Shown here in pieces: positions 24,829-33,500 of a DNA stretch of 53,132 nucleotides. The notes beneath the pieces were generated by a model. It saw nothing but the letters and a program-made list of their open reading frames with translations, was not told the origin of the DNA and did no database searches. A program made the position numbers and the translations under genes. This stretch comes from an uncultured Clostridium sp. (lineage in GTDB: Bacteria > Bacillota > Clostridia > TANB77 > CAG-508): contig CANSOY010000004.1 of NCBI GenBank assembly GCA_947648765.1, forward strand, positions 1-53,132. Reading direction: 5' to 3'. The number at the start of each line of letters is the position of its first letter. Within the stretch, counting starts at the first letter, position 1.

Positions 24829-25308
24829 CTATTCCCTTGTTATCTTTAATTGTTCCAAAATATATTCTTCTTTTGGTCGCATTTTCTTTTTGTCTTCTTC
24901 CTTGATATGGTCATATCCCATCAAGTGATAGAACCCGTGTACCAATAGATAGGCAAGTTCTCTTTGGAAGGAATGCCCATATTCTTTGGCTTGTTCCTCT
25001 ACTTTTTCGGTTGCTATGATAATATCTCCTAGCACTTCTTCCACTGGATTTTCTCCTTGTTTTAGTACCTCAATTTCTGCTGGTTCAAACATTGGAAAAG
25101 AAAGAACATCGGTTGGTTTATCCAGATTACGATAGGTTCGGTTAATTTCTTGGATTCCTGCTAAATTCGTAAAAATAACATTGACATAGAGTTTCGTATT
25201 GGTCAATTCTTCTGTGGCAAAACATTTTTGTAAGACTTTTTTCACCGTTTGTTCATTTTCTTTTTGTTCTTCCATTTGGTCGTACTCAATTTCAACAACT
25301 TTTTTCAT
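24829..25308 (-). CDS. ybeY: Endoribonuclease YbeY (rRNA maturation)
   Basis: 159 aa from the ATG at 25308 (GGAGAAATC upstream; the frame to 25365 is not needed). A zinc-dependent RNase for 16S rRNA 3' processing and ribosome quality control. Zinc motif HxxxHxxxxxH in LLVHGFYHLMGYDH, plus NRTYRNLDKPTDVLSFPM. It is followed three bases later by dgkA, the standard gene order. Confidence 0.93.
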   Translation of the reverse strand: MKKVVEIEYDQMEEQKENEQTVKKVLQKCFATEELTNTKLYVNVIFTNLAGIQEINRTYRNLDKPTDVLSFPMFEPAEIEVLKQGENPVEEVLGDIIIATEKVEEQAKEYGHSFQRELAYLLVHGFYHLMGYDHIKEEDKKKMRPKEEYILEQLKITRE

Positions 25309-25357
25309 GATTTCTCCATAACTTAAGGCGAACAAAGAATTTGCCCGCCTCATGAGT

Positions 25358-26563
25358 TTATACATATTGTTTCTGTTTTACAAATCTTCCTTGTATGGTT
25401 CGTACTTGATTTGGCATTTGTCTCATAACCCCTAGTTCTACTAAACGATTACGATAAAATGCAATAATTTTGGCATAACGCTCTGGATTGCAAAGTACTT
25501 TTTCTAAATCTCCACGGATAAATAAAATTTCTTTTTGTTTCTTGTATTCGACACGGTCTGTATCTTTGATTTGGTTAATCGCTTGGTAAGAGTCCCAGAA
25601 TTTCTTGTAACTGTCACGGTCTGCTGGTTTTTCCCAGTAGATTTTAGTTGATAAAAGTCGGATATTATACTCTTCGATTAGTTTGATTAAAAGTGCATAA
25701 GCTTTTTCTTGTTTTTTCTCTACTCTCGTATCGACAATTAAAGCACGGATATCTTTTAGCAATTTGATGTAGCATTGTTCTGCTACGATAAGTGGTAAAC
25801 TATGCGTAAATAGTTTACGGCTAATACCAAGTAAAATCATCGATTTTTCAATGGAGTCATTTTGATCTAATTTTCCAACTGTAAAGTTTTCAAATTTCTC
25901 GTATTCTTCTAAGATGGACGCATAGGTTTCGTCTGCACTTACCTCTAGTTTTAGTGGTAGTACCTGTGTGATGTATTCTTCTAAGGCTACAAAGATTTTT
26001 CCATAAACTTCTTCTTTATTGGCATAACTTAAATTATCTGACAATTTTACCGAATAGTGTTTGAGAAGTCCTTTGTAAAGTGCCTCTACTTTTTCTAAGT
26101 AAAATCTTTTATATCTTTCAAAAAACCTTGGCTTGCCACTTTCTTTCACAGCTTCATAATCTAGCCTTAACAAGTATCTTTGTTTTTTGTATTTGTATTC
26201 AATGTACTCACTATCCTTCAAGTGAATGATGTTATAGTAATTGGCTAGTGCTTCTTTTTCAAAAATTGACGCAGTTTCATTACGTACTTTATTATAGATT
26301 GAGTCCATAATGTGTTTATCGATTGCCTCTAAGTATAAGGCATACATATCTTCTTGTTTTTTGCGATATTCTTCTTGCTTGATTTCATCTTTTGCGTATT
26401 GCTTTTGTAACTCAAAAGCCTTTATCACATTGTTTCTTTTCATCGCAATGAGCACGCTATTGATACCAACTTTGGTTGGTATGAGTAGTTTTGTAATCGT
26501 GCTGGAGATTTTCGCAAAAAAGGTCTTGTCGGCACGATAGACTCTTACGCTTCTTTCTTCCAT
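25358..26563 (-). CDS. Conserved unknown helical protein in the yqfD-ybeY operon
   Basis: 401 aa from the ATG at 26563 (AAAGGAT upstream). I do not recognise the family. It is predicted mostly alpha-helical and rich in Lys/Glu/Tyr (KQRYLLRLDYEAVKESGKP, YKRFYLEKVEALYKGLLKH), with no signal peptide or clear membrane segment. It occupies the place where phoH usually lies between yqfD and ybeY, but it has no P-loop and is not PhoH. Co-transcribed with its neighbours. A sporulation or envelope role is guessed only from position. Confidence 0.65.
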   Translation of the reverse strand: MEERSVRVYRADKTFFAKISSTITKLLIPTKVGINSVLIAMKRNNVIKAFELQKQYAKDEIKQEEYRKKQEDMYALYLEAIDKHIMDSIYNKVRNETASIFEKEALANYYNIIHLKDSEYIEYKYKKQRYLLRLDYEAVKESGKPRFFERYKRFYLEKVEALYKGLLKHYSVKLSDNLSYANKEEVYGKIFVALEEYITQVLPLKLEVSADETYASILEEYEKFENFTVGKLDQNDSIEKSMILLGISRKLFTHSLPLIVAEQCYIKLLKDIRALIVDTRVEKKQEKAYALLIKLIEEYNIRLLSTKIYWEKPADRDSYKKFWDSYQAINQIKDTDRVEYKKQKEILFIRGDLEKVLCNPERYAKIIAFYRNRLVELGVMRQMPNQVRTIQGRFVKQKQYV

Positions 26564-26577
26564 TGCTATCCATCCTT

Positions 26578-27764
26578 TCAAAATACGATTTTTTCTTTTG
26601 TCCCGATTTCTTCTAGTACCTCATAGGTTAATTCAATCTCGACACCGTTTTTTTGCGGATTGATTTGAATTTTTCGATCTAAAATATTTTCTTTTTGCTT
26701 AACCTCTGTATCGAGCTGTTCCGTTAGGTTTTGGATTCCTTGTTTCTTCAATTCCTCGATTCCGTAAGGAAATTCGCTGTAATTCGTATTCTTGATTTTG
26801 CAAAGTCGTGAGTTCTAGCGGAAGATAGAAGTTCGAAAATATTTTGCATTTTTGATTTACTTTTATTGTATCATACTTTTCAAATTTTGAAAGGGTTTTA
26901 TATAAATTTATTTGAAAATTATTTAATTTTATTTCATACTTTTTTTCCTCCCTACCGGTTAGTACCTTTTTTTCTTGTTCAAATGGATAAAATTCTTTTT
27001 TGGTATACCAGGTTCGTGCCCAAACTTCTCCGGATCGCGTGCACATTTCTTACGCCAGTATATTTTCCTTCCATTGTGCCAGAAATGAGCACATCTCCTG
27101 GTTTTACCAAATCTCCCACGGTTACTTGGATAGTTCCGTTTTGTGCTTGAATTCGTTGAATAGCCCCTTCTTTTGTAGCAACAATCTGGCAATATTCATC
27201 TGCTGCTATCATCTCGGGTTTCTTTTCTGCTTCCACTACTTTGATGGTAATGTTGGTACCTTGCAACTCTACCCCTACCCAAGCAAGTTCTTCTTTTTCA
27301 AGTCGCATGCGATTGGTAAACGCATGGGTATCAATTTTCCCTTTCCAAGTTCCTTGGTCAATCCCACATTCTTTCGCCAGTTGCAAGATTTCCTCTGTGG
27401 AAATTTCTTCATTTCCGTCTACTTCTACATTCCACACAAACTGGGAAAGAAGCAGTATTCCTAAGGAAACTAAGCCAAGAAAGACCACAAAGATTTTTCG
27501 CTTTCGGTATTTACGAAGAAAGAACGGAAGTCCTTTTTTCTCTTCAATTTGAATACCACATCTCGTTTTTCGTGCAATTTTTCGGATACGTTTGAAATCT
27601 CGAATTCCGATTTTAGCTTTTAAGATGGTGTTTCTTTTTCGATCTAAATCCCATAGGAAAATGCCTTTTCTTCTGGCTTGGTTAATTAGTTTTTCAATAG
27701 AATATCCCTCAATGGTAATGATAAGATATCCCGTTAAGGTATGTGATATGGTAGCAATTTGCAC
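26578..27764 (-). CDS. yqfD: Sporulation protein YqfD, frame interrupted at two CGG codons
   Basis: GTG start at 27764 with AGGAGG upstream. Frame 1 gives the N-terminal YqfD domain (QARRKGIFLWDLDRKRNTIL), a membrane helix (FVVFLGLVSLGILLLSQFVW) and ARMRLE-type core, and breaks at CGG 27030-27032. A one-base skip continues as GEVWARTWYTKKEFYPFEQE, up to CGG 26762-26764. A second skip continues as GIEELKKQGIQNLTEQL and ends at TGA 26578-26580. The total is 394 aa, the normal YqfD length. YqfD is needed for sporulation under sigma E in Bacillus. Read conventionally it is a pseudogene; I think translation by +1 slip at CGG is more likely. Confidence 0.8.
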
Positions 27765-27767
27765 AGG

Positions 27768-28052
27768 TTATCCCTCCTCAATGGATTTTTCAAATTCAAT
27801 TTTTTCAATTTCTCCTGTGATTTTTAGGTCGTCTTCTGTCATCGCTATCATTTCTAGTTTTTGCCCACCAATTCCTAAAATGCCTGTATGGGTATGAATT
27901 CGAATATATACTTCTTGATAGTCCAAAATGGAGCGGTAATTTTCCACTAAGAGTTCGTGAAAGCCAAGACAGGAAAGTCTGGTTTCGTTGGAATATACCT
28001 CTTGTGGAATTTCTAGGATACGGTCTAATTTGGAACTTTTTTTCTTTCTCAT
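27768..28052 (-). CDS. yqfC: Sporulation protein YqfC
   Basis: 94 aa, matching the family. Small YabP/YqfC-type protein made in the mother cell (LDRILEIPQEVYSNETRLSC, ENYRSILDYQEVYIRIHT, GILGIGGQKLEM). ATGAGGTGA forms the ribosome binding site. It is upstream of yqfD with three bases between. A long hairpin in the leader may mask the start. Confidence 0.92.
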   Translation of the reverse strand: MRKKKSSKLDRILEIPQEVYSNETRLSCLGFHELLVENYRSILDYQEVYIRIHTHTGILGIGGQKLEMIAMTEDDLKITGEIEKIEFEKSIEEG

Positions 28053-28060
28053 TTTTTCAC

Positions 28061-28116
28061 CTCATAAAAATAAGAGCTCTAGAAACAGTATATTTCTATT
28101 GCTCTTGTTTTATGAG
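28061..28116 (-). promoter_or_regulatory. Long hairpin in the yqfC leader
   Basis: Three aligned stem blocks on the plus strand: CTCATAAAA/TTTTATGAG, AAGAGC/GCTCTT and TAGAAA/TTTCTA, with the loop CAGTATA. On the transcript the 3' arm (ending TTTTATGAG) runs into the yqfC ribosome binding site. It lacks a T-run, so it is regulatory rather than a perR terminator. Confidence 0.5.
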
Positions 28117-28120
28117 ATAT

Positions 28121-28525
28121 TTAGTCTTTCTTTTTCGTTTTGCAAGAATTACAAATTCCTTCAAAAGATAGATTAACTTTTTCAATTTTTCCCTTTACTT
28201 TTTTCTCAATCATTTTCATTTCATCGTCGAGTGCTTCAAATTCGTTGTTATATGGCATTGCATTTTCAATTTTTCCACATACTGTACACTCAAAGTGGAT
28301 ATGTGGTTGAGCAATTCCATCAAAACGGTCTGGTCCAATTTTCGCTTTTATTTTACGAACAACACCTTCTTCGCAAAGTTCGCCCAGATTACGGTAAACA
28401 GTTGCCATTCCAATTTCTGGTAACTCCTCTTTTAATTCTGCAAATAACTCTTCTGCAGTTGGATGATCTGCTCTTGTGGTTAAATTTTGAATAATCAATT
28501 CTCTTTGTTTGCTATACTTTTTCAT
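28121..28525 (-). CDS. perR: Fur-family peroxide regulator, PerR-like
   Basis: 134 aa from the ATG at 28525 (AGGAG upstream). Winged-helix DNA-binding domain (TRADHPTAEELFAELKEELPEIGMATVYRNL) followed by the metal-binding half with DRFDG and PHIHFECTVCGKI. The Asp/His arrangement is as in PerR, and the structural Zn sites are CxxC twice (CTVC and CNSC). Senses peroxide by metal-catalysed oxidation and represses defence genes. The alternative is another Fur-family member (Fur, Zur); the Asp before the HxH favours PerR. Confidence 0.8.
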   Translation of the reverse strand: MKKYSKQRELIIQNLTTRADHPTAEELFAELKEELPEIGMATVYRNLGELCEEGVVRKIKAKIGPDRFDGIAQPHIHFECTVCGKIENAMPYNNEFEALDDEMKMIEKKVKGKIEKVNLSFEGICNSCKTKKKD

Positions 28526-28705
28526 TTGTTTTCTCCTATCTTTTTTGATACTTGTTCTCATTTCTTTCTACCATATTACTAAAGTCTTTGACTTTTTTCA
28601 AGTATTTTTCTTTTTTTCTTTCTTTTTTTTTTCGATTATGATACAATGATTTTAGATTTTAAGTTTTGCAAGGAAAGGAGTTTTCCGATTTTTATTGGAA
28701 AGAAT

Positions 28706-28951
28706 ATGCTTATGCAATTAAATCGTTGTTATCGTTGTGGTTGCTTTTTTGCTTCTCAAGGAGAAGTATGTCCAAGATGTCAACCAAAAGATTTGAATGA
28801 ACAAACTAATTTATCGAATTATTTACAAGAAAATGGCTTGCCTGGTTCAGTAGAAGAACTTGCTACTCAAACCAATATTTCGACACGCAACCTAAATCGT
28901 TTTCTTGGAAAAGAACAATTTGCAGACTACCAATTTCCAGTTCAACAATAG
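28706..28951 (+). CDS. YvyF-like zinc-ribbon plus HTH small protein
   Basis: 81 aa from the ATG at 28706 (GGAAAG upstream). A two-CxxC zinc ribbon (RCYRCGCFFASQGEVCPRC) is followed by a helical DNA-binding-like part (PGSVEELATQTNISTRNLNRFL). It resembles the flagellar-operon YvyF-type proteins in layout; no flagellar genes are nearby. Probably a small regulator. The exact start is uncertain because a second ATG lies two codons later. Confidence 0.6.
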   Translation: MLMQLNRCYRCGCFFASQGEVCPRCQPKDLNEQTNLSNYLQENGLPGSVEELATQTNISTRNLNRFLGKEQFADYQFPVQQ

Positions 28952-28975
28952 GGCTTGAAAACGGGAAAGCAAGAA

Positions 28976-29008
28976 CGGAAGAGAATAATCTCTTCCGTTT
29001 TATTTTCT
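28976..29008 (+). terminator. Terminator of the zinc-ribbon gene
   Basis: Stem CGGAAGAGA/TCTCTTCCG then TTTTATTTT. The same hairpin sequence recurs at 29759. Confidence 0.8.
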
Positions 29009-29017
29009 TGAAATTTA

Positions 29018-29046
29018 TTGCTAATTTCTCTTTTTTCGTATATACT
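29018..29046 (+). promoter_or_regulatory. Promoter of the AbrB/PIN pair
   Basis: TTGCTA (29018-29023), 17-bp spacer, TATACT (29041-29046). Confidence 0.55.
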
Positions 29047-29089
29047 ATAAAGTAAGGAATACAAGGAATTCACGGAAAGGAGGGATTTT

Positions 29090-29341
29090 ATGGAACTAGC
29101 CAAAATAACTTCTAAAGGTCAAATCACTTTACCGATTTCCATTCGAAGGATGCTTAACTTAAAGGATGGCGATAAAGTTGCTTTTATTGAAAAAGATGGT
29201 TATTACATTCTTGTAAATCCGGTTTCTTTTGCAATAGACGAAGTCCGCGAGGCTTTTGATGGCGAAGCAAAAAGGTTAGGTCTTGAAACAGAAGCAGACG
29301 TTGTAAAAATGATAAAAGATTTTAGAAAAGAAAGGAAATAA
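29090..29341 (+). CDS. AbrB/SpoVT-fold antitoxin
   Basis: 83 aa. Swapped-hairpin AbrB domain (LAKITSKGQITLPISIRRML, KDGDKVAFIEKDGYYILVNP) and a helical tail that should bind the PIN toxin. AAAGGAGGG precedes the ATG. It is the first gene of a two-gene operon and likely represses its own promoter. Confidence 0.85.
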   Translation: MELAKITSKGQITLPISIRRMLNLKDGDKVAFIEKDGYYILVNPVSFAIDEVREAFDGEAKRLGLETEADVVKMIKDFRKERK

Positions 29342-29348
29342 GAATTGC

Positions 29349-29747
29349 ATGAGAATTATGCTAGATACGAATATCTTAATTTCTATTGCAATTTTTCATA
29401 GCAACACTCTAAAGGAACTATTAGTCAATATCTGTGACCATCATACATTAGTATTAAGTTCCTATATAATAGAAGAATTAAAAGATGTAGTAAAGAAAAA
29501 ATTTCCTAATCAATCAAATCATTTGAACCAATTTTTATATCAAATACCTTATGAACTAAATTATATCCCACTTGAAGTACTTAGCAATTGCGATATTAGA
29601 ATAAGAGATAAAAAAGACTTACCAATACTCCATTCAGCTATTCTATCAGATGTAGACATCTTTATTACTGGAGATAAAGACTTTAAGGATATTTCTATTG
29701 AAAAACCAGAGATTTTGACAGCAAGCGAGTTTTTAGAAAAGTATTAA
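29349..29747 (+). CDS. PIN-domain ribonuclease toxin
   Basis: 132 aa. PIN fold with acidic active-site residues: MLDTNILISIAIF (Asp), SYIIEELKDVVKK (Glu) and DLPILHSAILSDVDIFITGD with KDF (Asp pair). It cleaves RNA and is paired with the upstream AbrB-type antitoxin, seven bases apart. A type II toxin-antitoxin module. Confidence 0.85.
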   Translation: MRIMLDTNILISIAIFHSNTLKELLVNICDHHTLVLSSYIIEELKDVVKKKFPNQSNHLNQFLYQIPYELNYIPLEVLSNCDIRIRDKKDLPILHSAILSDVDIFITGDKDFKDISIEKPEILTASEFLEKY

Positions 29748-29758
29748 CAAACGAAAAT

Positions 29759-29786
29759 GGAAGAGAATAATCTCTTCCGTTTTTCT
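29759..29786 (+). terminator. Terminator of the AbrB/PIN operon
   Basis: Stem GGAAGAGA/TCTCTTCC then GTTTTTC. It is also placed to stop the minus-strand operon ending at 29790. Confidence 0.75.
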
Positions 29787-29789
29787 TTA

Positions 29790-30404
29790 TTAGTATTTTT
29801 CATAATCTGAAAAGTCTGGCATTTGTACATCTGCATCTGTTACAATTCCAAATTTATAAGAGTAATTTTTCGTCGTATTTACATTTAATTCTCTTACGAC
29901 TAGCCCGGTTTCTTTTTCTACCCAAATAATTAAGTCTTTTGCCAATCGAACTTCGTAGCAATCTTTTCCATTACATTCAGTTGAAATAATCTTACTTTCA
30001 ACTGCTGTTTGCCATAGAAACTCTGGTTGTATATATAGCGTTATGGTTCGGATTAGTGATATGTATTTTCCTTGTTGCTCAAGGTATGTCTTTTGTCCTA
30101 CTTTTTGAAAATCTGTTGCCATGTATGCTACGCCTTCAAATTCTCCATAATAGTTAAAGGTATCATTTGGTTGCTTATCGATTGCCTTAAAGTTATCTCC
30201 TTTTACATAGGCTTCTACGTCCCCGTTTCCGTCTATTTGTACATAACAGTTTGTATTTTTGTCTGTTTCTGCTGCCGTTGCAAGCAATTCCTTAATAATA
30301 CTAACTTTGCGAATGGTCAAAACAAGTAAAACTGCAAGAATAAGTGCAATAACAGTTAGGATAGATACGACAATTTTTTTCACTGGTACTTTTTTCTGTT
30401 CCAT
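29790..30404 (-). CDS. Membrane-anchored protein with sensor-like domain related to the anti-sigma at 11180
   Basis: 204 aa. One N-terminal membrane helix (IVVSILTVIALILAVLLVLTI), then an extracytoplasmic beta-rich domain. Its end (TECNGKDCYEVRLAKD, WVEKETGLVVREL, YSYKFGIVTDADVQMPD) aligns with the end of the anti-sigma protein at 11180-11995. It may have a LolA/LppX-like lipid-binding fold. It lacks the anti-sigma zinc domain. It is the last gene of the minus-strand operon starting at 34846. Function unknown. Confidence 0.6.
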   Translation of the reverse strand: MEQKKVPVKKIVVSILTVIALILAVLLVLTIRKVSIIKELLATAAETDKNTNCYVQIDGNGDVEAYVKGDNFKAIDKQPNDTFNYYGEFEGVAYMATDFQKVGQKTYLEQQGKYISLIRTITLYIQPEFLWQTAVESKIISTECNGKDCYEVRLAKDLIIWVEKETGLVVRELNVNTTKNYSYKFGIVTDADVQMPDFSDYEKY

Positions 30405-30450
30405 ATTTTTTGCCCTTTCTGTTGTTTTAATCTGACTATATCATTCTTTT

Positions 30451-31539
30451 TTATGATTGGATTGTGCTCGTACTAGTTGCTGGCTCTAACACCCAAGGGT
30501 TAGTTTCTGTTCCACTGCTATCTTTGTTCATCATATCTACTTTTAAGTTCATCTCTAATTCTACAACTGGTCGCAAGTACGACATATTCATAACCTCACC
30601 TGGCTTGAAATACAAAGCGTCCCCACTAACAAGTCCACTGCGAATACGCATCTCTCCAAATTTCGGATACTCTTTTGTGGTATCCGTACAGCGTGTTGCT
30701 AGATAATATTCTTTCTCACTGCTCATAAATAGTTCATAATAGATTGGTAGGATAAAATCACTGGCTTGTAATTCTTTTTTCCAGAAAGTTTGCTTAACTG
30801 TTAAATTTTGACTTGCCTTTTTCGCACCATTCATAATATTTTTTTGCTCGCTTGCCGTCAAGCCTTTTCCTTCTTTTCCATCGATGGTTTGTCCCGTTTC
30901 TTTTTCAAAAATGGCTGGATATCTCATCGTATCTTCTAGGGTATATTCCATCGTTTCACCATATTTGGTAACACCGTTATCATAAGAAGCAAAATCGAAG
31001 TCTGGACTGAAATAAGCTTGTACATCTTCTAGTTTGATACTACGTGCTATCCCTAGTTCAGGATTACTATACAAGGTATCACAAATATCATTTAGCACAT
31101 ACACAATATTGTTGTATCCGTCAATCCCCTTAAATGTAACATAATCTCCATCTGCTGGTTTATCGCTGATTAAAATGAGTTGGGTTTTATCTTTGGAAAG
31201 TCCTAACACTCTCCATTTGAGGTTCGTATCTCTTTCGACTGTTTGGCTGAGGTCTGCTCCTGTATTGCTTTTTCCCAATGGATAACTGCTTTCTCCTTTT
31301 GGGGTATAACTTACATAGTCTCCCACATGGATTTTTCCCTCTACTTTTCCAGTTTCGTCAAAATTACGAATAAGCGATTGATAATCTGTTTTGACTGGCT
31401 CTACCTCTGCTTCTTTTAATAGTTCAAACACAGGTGTTCCACCGTCTTGTCGGTATTTCCAATAGAAAAATCCGCCGGCTATTAGAATGACAAGTAGTAG
31501 CAATAATACAAAGGTCGTATCTCCACTTCTTTTCTTCAT
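30451..31539 (-). CDS. Membrane-anchored surface protein (DUF6273-like)
   Basis: 362 aa. N-terminal anchor (TTFVLLLLLVILIAGGFFYW), then a soluble extracytoplasmic domain with features common to clostridial surface proteins: VGDYVSYTPKGESS, LKWRVLGLSKDKTQLILISD, DGYNNIVYVLNDICDTLYS and a C-terminal YLRPVVEL block. The family is usually attached to pilin-like or Ig-like proteins. Co-transcribed with pdp. Role unknown. Confidence 0.65.
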   Translation of the reverse strand: MKKRSGDTTFVLLLLLVILIAGGFFYWKYRQDGGTPVFELLKEAEVEPVKTDYQSLIRNFDETGKVEGKIHVGDYVSYTPKGESSYPLGKSNTGADLSQTVERDTNLKWRVLGLSKDKTQLILISDKPADGDYVTFKGIDGYNNIVYVLNDICDTLYSNPELGIARSIKLEDVQAYFSPDFDFASYDNGVTKYGETMEYTLEDTMRYPAIFEKETGQTIDGKEGKGLTASEQKNIMNGAKKASQNLTVKQTFWKKELQASDFILPIYYELFMSSEKEYYLATRCTDTTKEYPKFGEMRIRSGLVSGDALYFKPGEVMNMSYLRPVVELEMNLKVDMMNKDSSGTETNPWVLEPATSTSTIQS

Positions 31540-31549
31540 TTTTTCCCCC

Positions 31550-32848
31550 TTATATAATATCTAAAATAACTGGTTGTTTTGCTTGTTCTTCTGGTACAAT
31601 TTGATAGATTTGTGTCAGTTCTTCTTGTGCTTTTTTTGCTCGTTCTTCGTCGTTTGCGTGAATATAGGCAAGGACTTCTCCTTGTCCTACTTTGTCCCCT
31701 CTTTTTTTGACCAATTGTAGCCCTACTTCTGGCAAGATAGTATCTTCTTTGCGAACTCTCCCTGCACCTAGTTGCATTGATACTTTTCCAACTGCCTCTG
31801 CATTTAATTCTGCTATCCAGCCATTTTCTTGTGCTATCACTGGTAAGATAACATTGGCCTTTGGAAATTTCTCTGGATTCGTTAGATAGCTACTATCTCC
31901 ACCTTGGTTTTCGACTAATTCTTGAAATTTAGCAAATGCCTTTCCGCCTGCAATACACGCTTTCATGACTTGTTTGTTTTCGGCAATATCCTCGCCTTTT
32001 CCGGCTAATTTTAGCATATATGCACCCAAGGTTAGTACCACTTCTTCTACATCTTGCTCCATATTACCATGCAATGCTTCGATTGCCTCTACTACTTCTA
32101 GTGCATTTCCCACATAAGTTCCAAGTGGCTCCTCCATATTGGTTAATACACACACGGTTTCTTTTTCGGCTAATTTTCCGATTTTGTTCATTTCAATTGC
32201 AAGGCTTGTCGCTTGCTCACGTGTTTTCATAAATGCACCAGAGCCACAAGTTACATCCAGTACAATCTTGCTAGCTCCTGCAGCAATCTTTTTGCTCATA
32301 ATGCTAGATGCAATCAGTGGAATACTTTCGGTACAACTAATGGTATCTCGTAAAGCATAGAGCTTTTTATCTGCTGGTGCTAGATTAAGCGTTTGTCCGA
32401 TTAAACTAATTCCAATTTTTTGCACATTGGCTAAAAACTCTTCTACTTCAATCCCAGTTCGGTATCCTGGAATGGCCTCAAGTTTGTCAATGGTTCCTCC
32501 GGTATAGCCAAGCCCTCTTCCAGACATTTTAGCAACAGGAACCCCAAGAGCTGCAATGGTTGGCATCAAAATAAGGCTAACTTTATCTCCAATTCCTCCA
32601 GTTGAGTGTTTGTCTACAACCGTTCCAAAAGAAGATAAATCTAGCACATCACCAGAATATGCCATTTCCATTGTTAAATTCGTGGTTTCTTCTTCATTCA
32701 TTCCGTTGAGATAAATGGCCATCATAAGTGCTGCTGCTTGATAATCGGTAATAGTTTCTTCGGTATAACCATGTACAAAATATGCAATCTCGTCTTTCGA
32801 AAGTACCTGTTTATCTCGTTTCTTTGCTATGATTTCTTGAATATTCAT
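31550..32848 (-). CDS. pdp: Pyrimidine-nucleoside phosphorylase
   Basis: 432 aa, full length. Splits uridine, thymidine or deoxyuridine with phosphate to base and (deoxy)ribose-1-phosphate in nucleoside salvage. Signature KMSGRGLGYTGGTIDKLEA, phosphate site KHSTGGIGDKVSL, and DVTCGSGAFMKT. Good ribosome binding site. It sits in a mixed operon with rnhB upstream and a surface-protein gene downstream. Confidence 0.95.
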   Translation of the reverse strand: MNIQEIIAKKRDKQVLSKDEIAYFVHGYTEETITDYQAAALMMAIYLNGMNEEETTNLTMEMAYSGDVLDLSSFGTVVDKHSTGGIGDKVSLILMPTIAALGVPVAKMSGRGLGYTGGTIDKLEAIPGYRTGIEVEEFLANVQKIGISLIGQTLNLAPADKKLYALRDTISCTESIPLIASSIMSKKIAAGASKIVLDVTCGSGAFMKTREQATSLAIEMNKIGKLAEKETVCVLTNMEEPLGTYVGNALEVVEAIEALHGNMEQDVEEVVLTLGAYMLKLAGKGEDIAENKQVMKACIAGGKAFAKFQELVENQGGDSSYLTNPEKFPKANVILPVIAQENGWIAELNAEAVGKVSMQLGAGRVRKEDTILPEVGLQLVKKRGDKVGQGEVLAYIHANDEERAKKAQEELTQIYQIVPEEQAKQPVILDII

Positions 32849-32863
32849 CGATTTCTCCTTTGT

Positions 32864-33493
32864 TTATCTTACAATATTTTTGGTAAAACTTCTACGGTGA
32901 ATTGGACAGAGTCCGTGTTCTCGAATAGCTTGAATATGTGCTGCTGTTCCATATCCTTTGTGTTTTTCAAACCCGTACACAGGATATCTTTCGTCCATTT
33001 GACGCATAATGCGATCCCTGGTTACTTTTGCCAAAATGGAGGCAGCTGCTATGCTATAGCATTTCGCATCTCCTTTAATAATGGAATCGTAAGGAACACC
33101 ACAAGTATCGATTCCGGTTAGGGCATCTACTAAGATACGGTCTGATTTCACGCTTAGTCCTTGAATAGCAGTCGTTACTCCTACTTTGGTAGCATTTAGA
33201 ATATTGATACGGTCAATCTCTTTTTCGTCAATTAGAGCAATGGAATAACTAATTGCTTCTGCAATAATCTGGTCATACAGTAATTCTCTTTTCTTTTCGG
33301 ATACTTTTTTGGAATCATTGACTCCCTCGATTTTCGAGTCTTTTGGCATAATTACGGCTGCAACAGCAACAGGACCAGCTAGTGGTCCTCTTCCTGCTTC
33401 ATCAATCCCACAAAGATACTCCATTCCTTGGTCAAAATATCCTTGCTCCATTTTTTTTAGTTCGTTTAGGCGTAACTCTTCTTTTTCCTTCAT
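32864..33493 (-). CDS. rnhB: Ribonuclease HII
   Basis: 209 aa. Cleaves the RNA strand of RNA-DNA hybrids and starts removal of misincorporated ribonucleotides. Motif I GIDEAGRGPLAGPV (Asp, Glu), ILVDAL (Asp), SIAAASILAKVTRDRIM and the third Asp nearby. The end has YGFEKHKGYGT and HRRSF. Start at MKEKEELRLNELKKME, seven bases after the pilin-like gene. Confidence 0.94.
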   Translation of the reverse strand: MKEKEELRLNELKKMEQGYFDQGMEYLCGIDEAGRGPLAGPVAVAAVIMPKDSKIEGVNDSKKVSEKKRELLYDQIIAEAISYSIALIDEKEIDRINILNATKVGVTTAIQGLSVKSDRILVDALTGIDTCGVPYDSIIKGDAKCYSIAAASILAKVTRDRIMRQMDERYPVYGFEKHKGYGTAAHIQAIREHGLCPIHRRSFTKNIVR

Positions 33494-33500
33494 TTTCTGG

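Noticed and set aside
26699..27046. Independent 115-aa gene
   Set aside because: It is the middle segment of yqfD.
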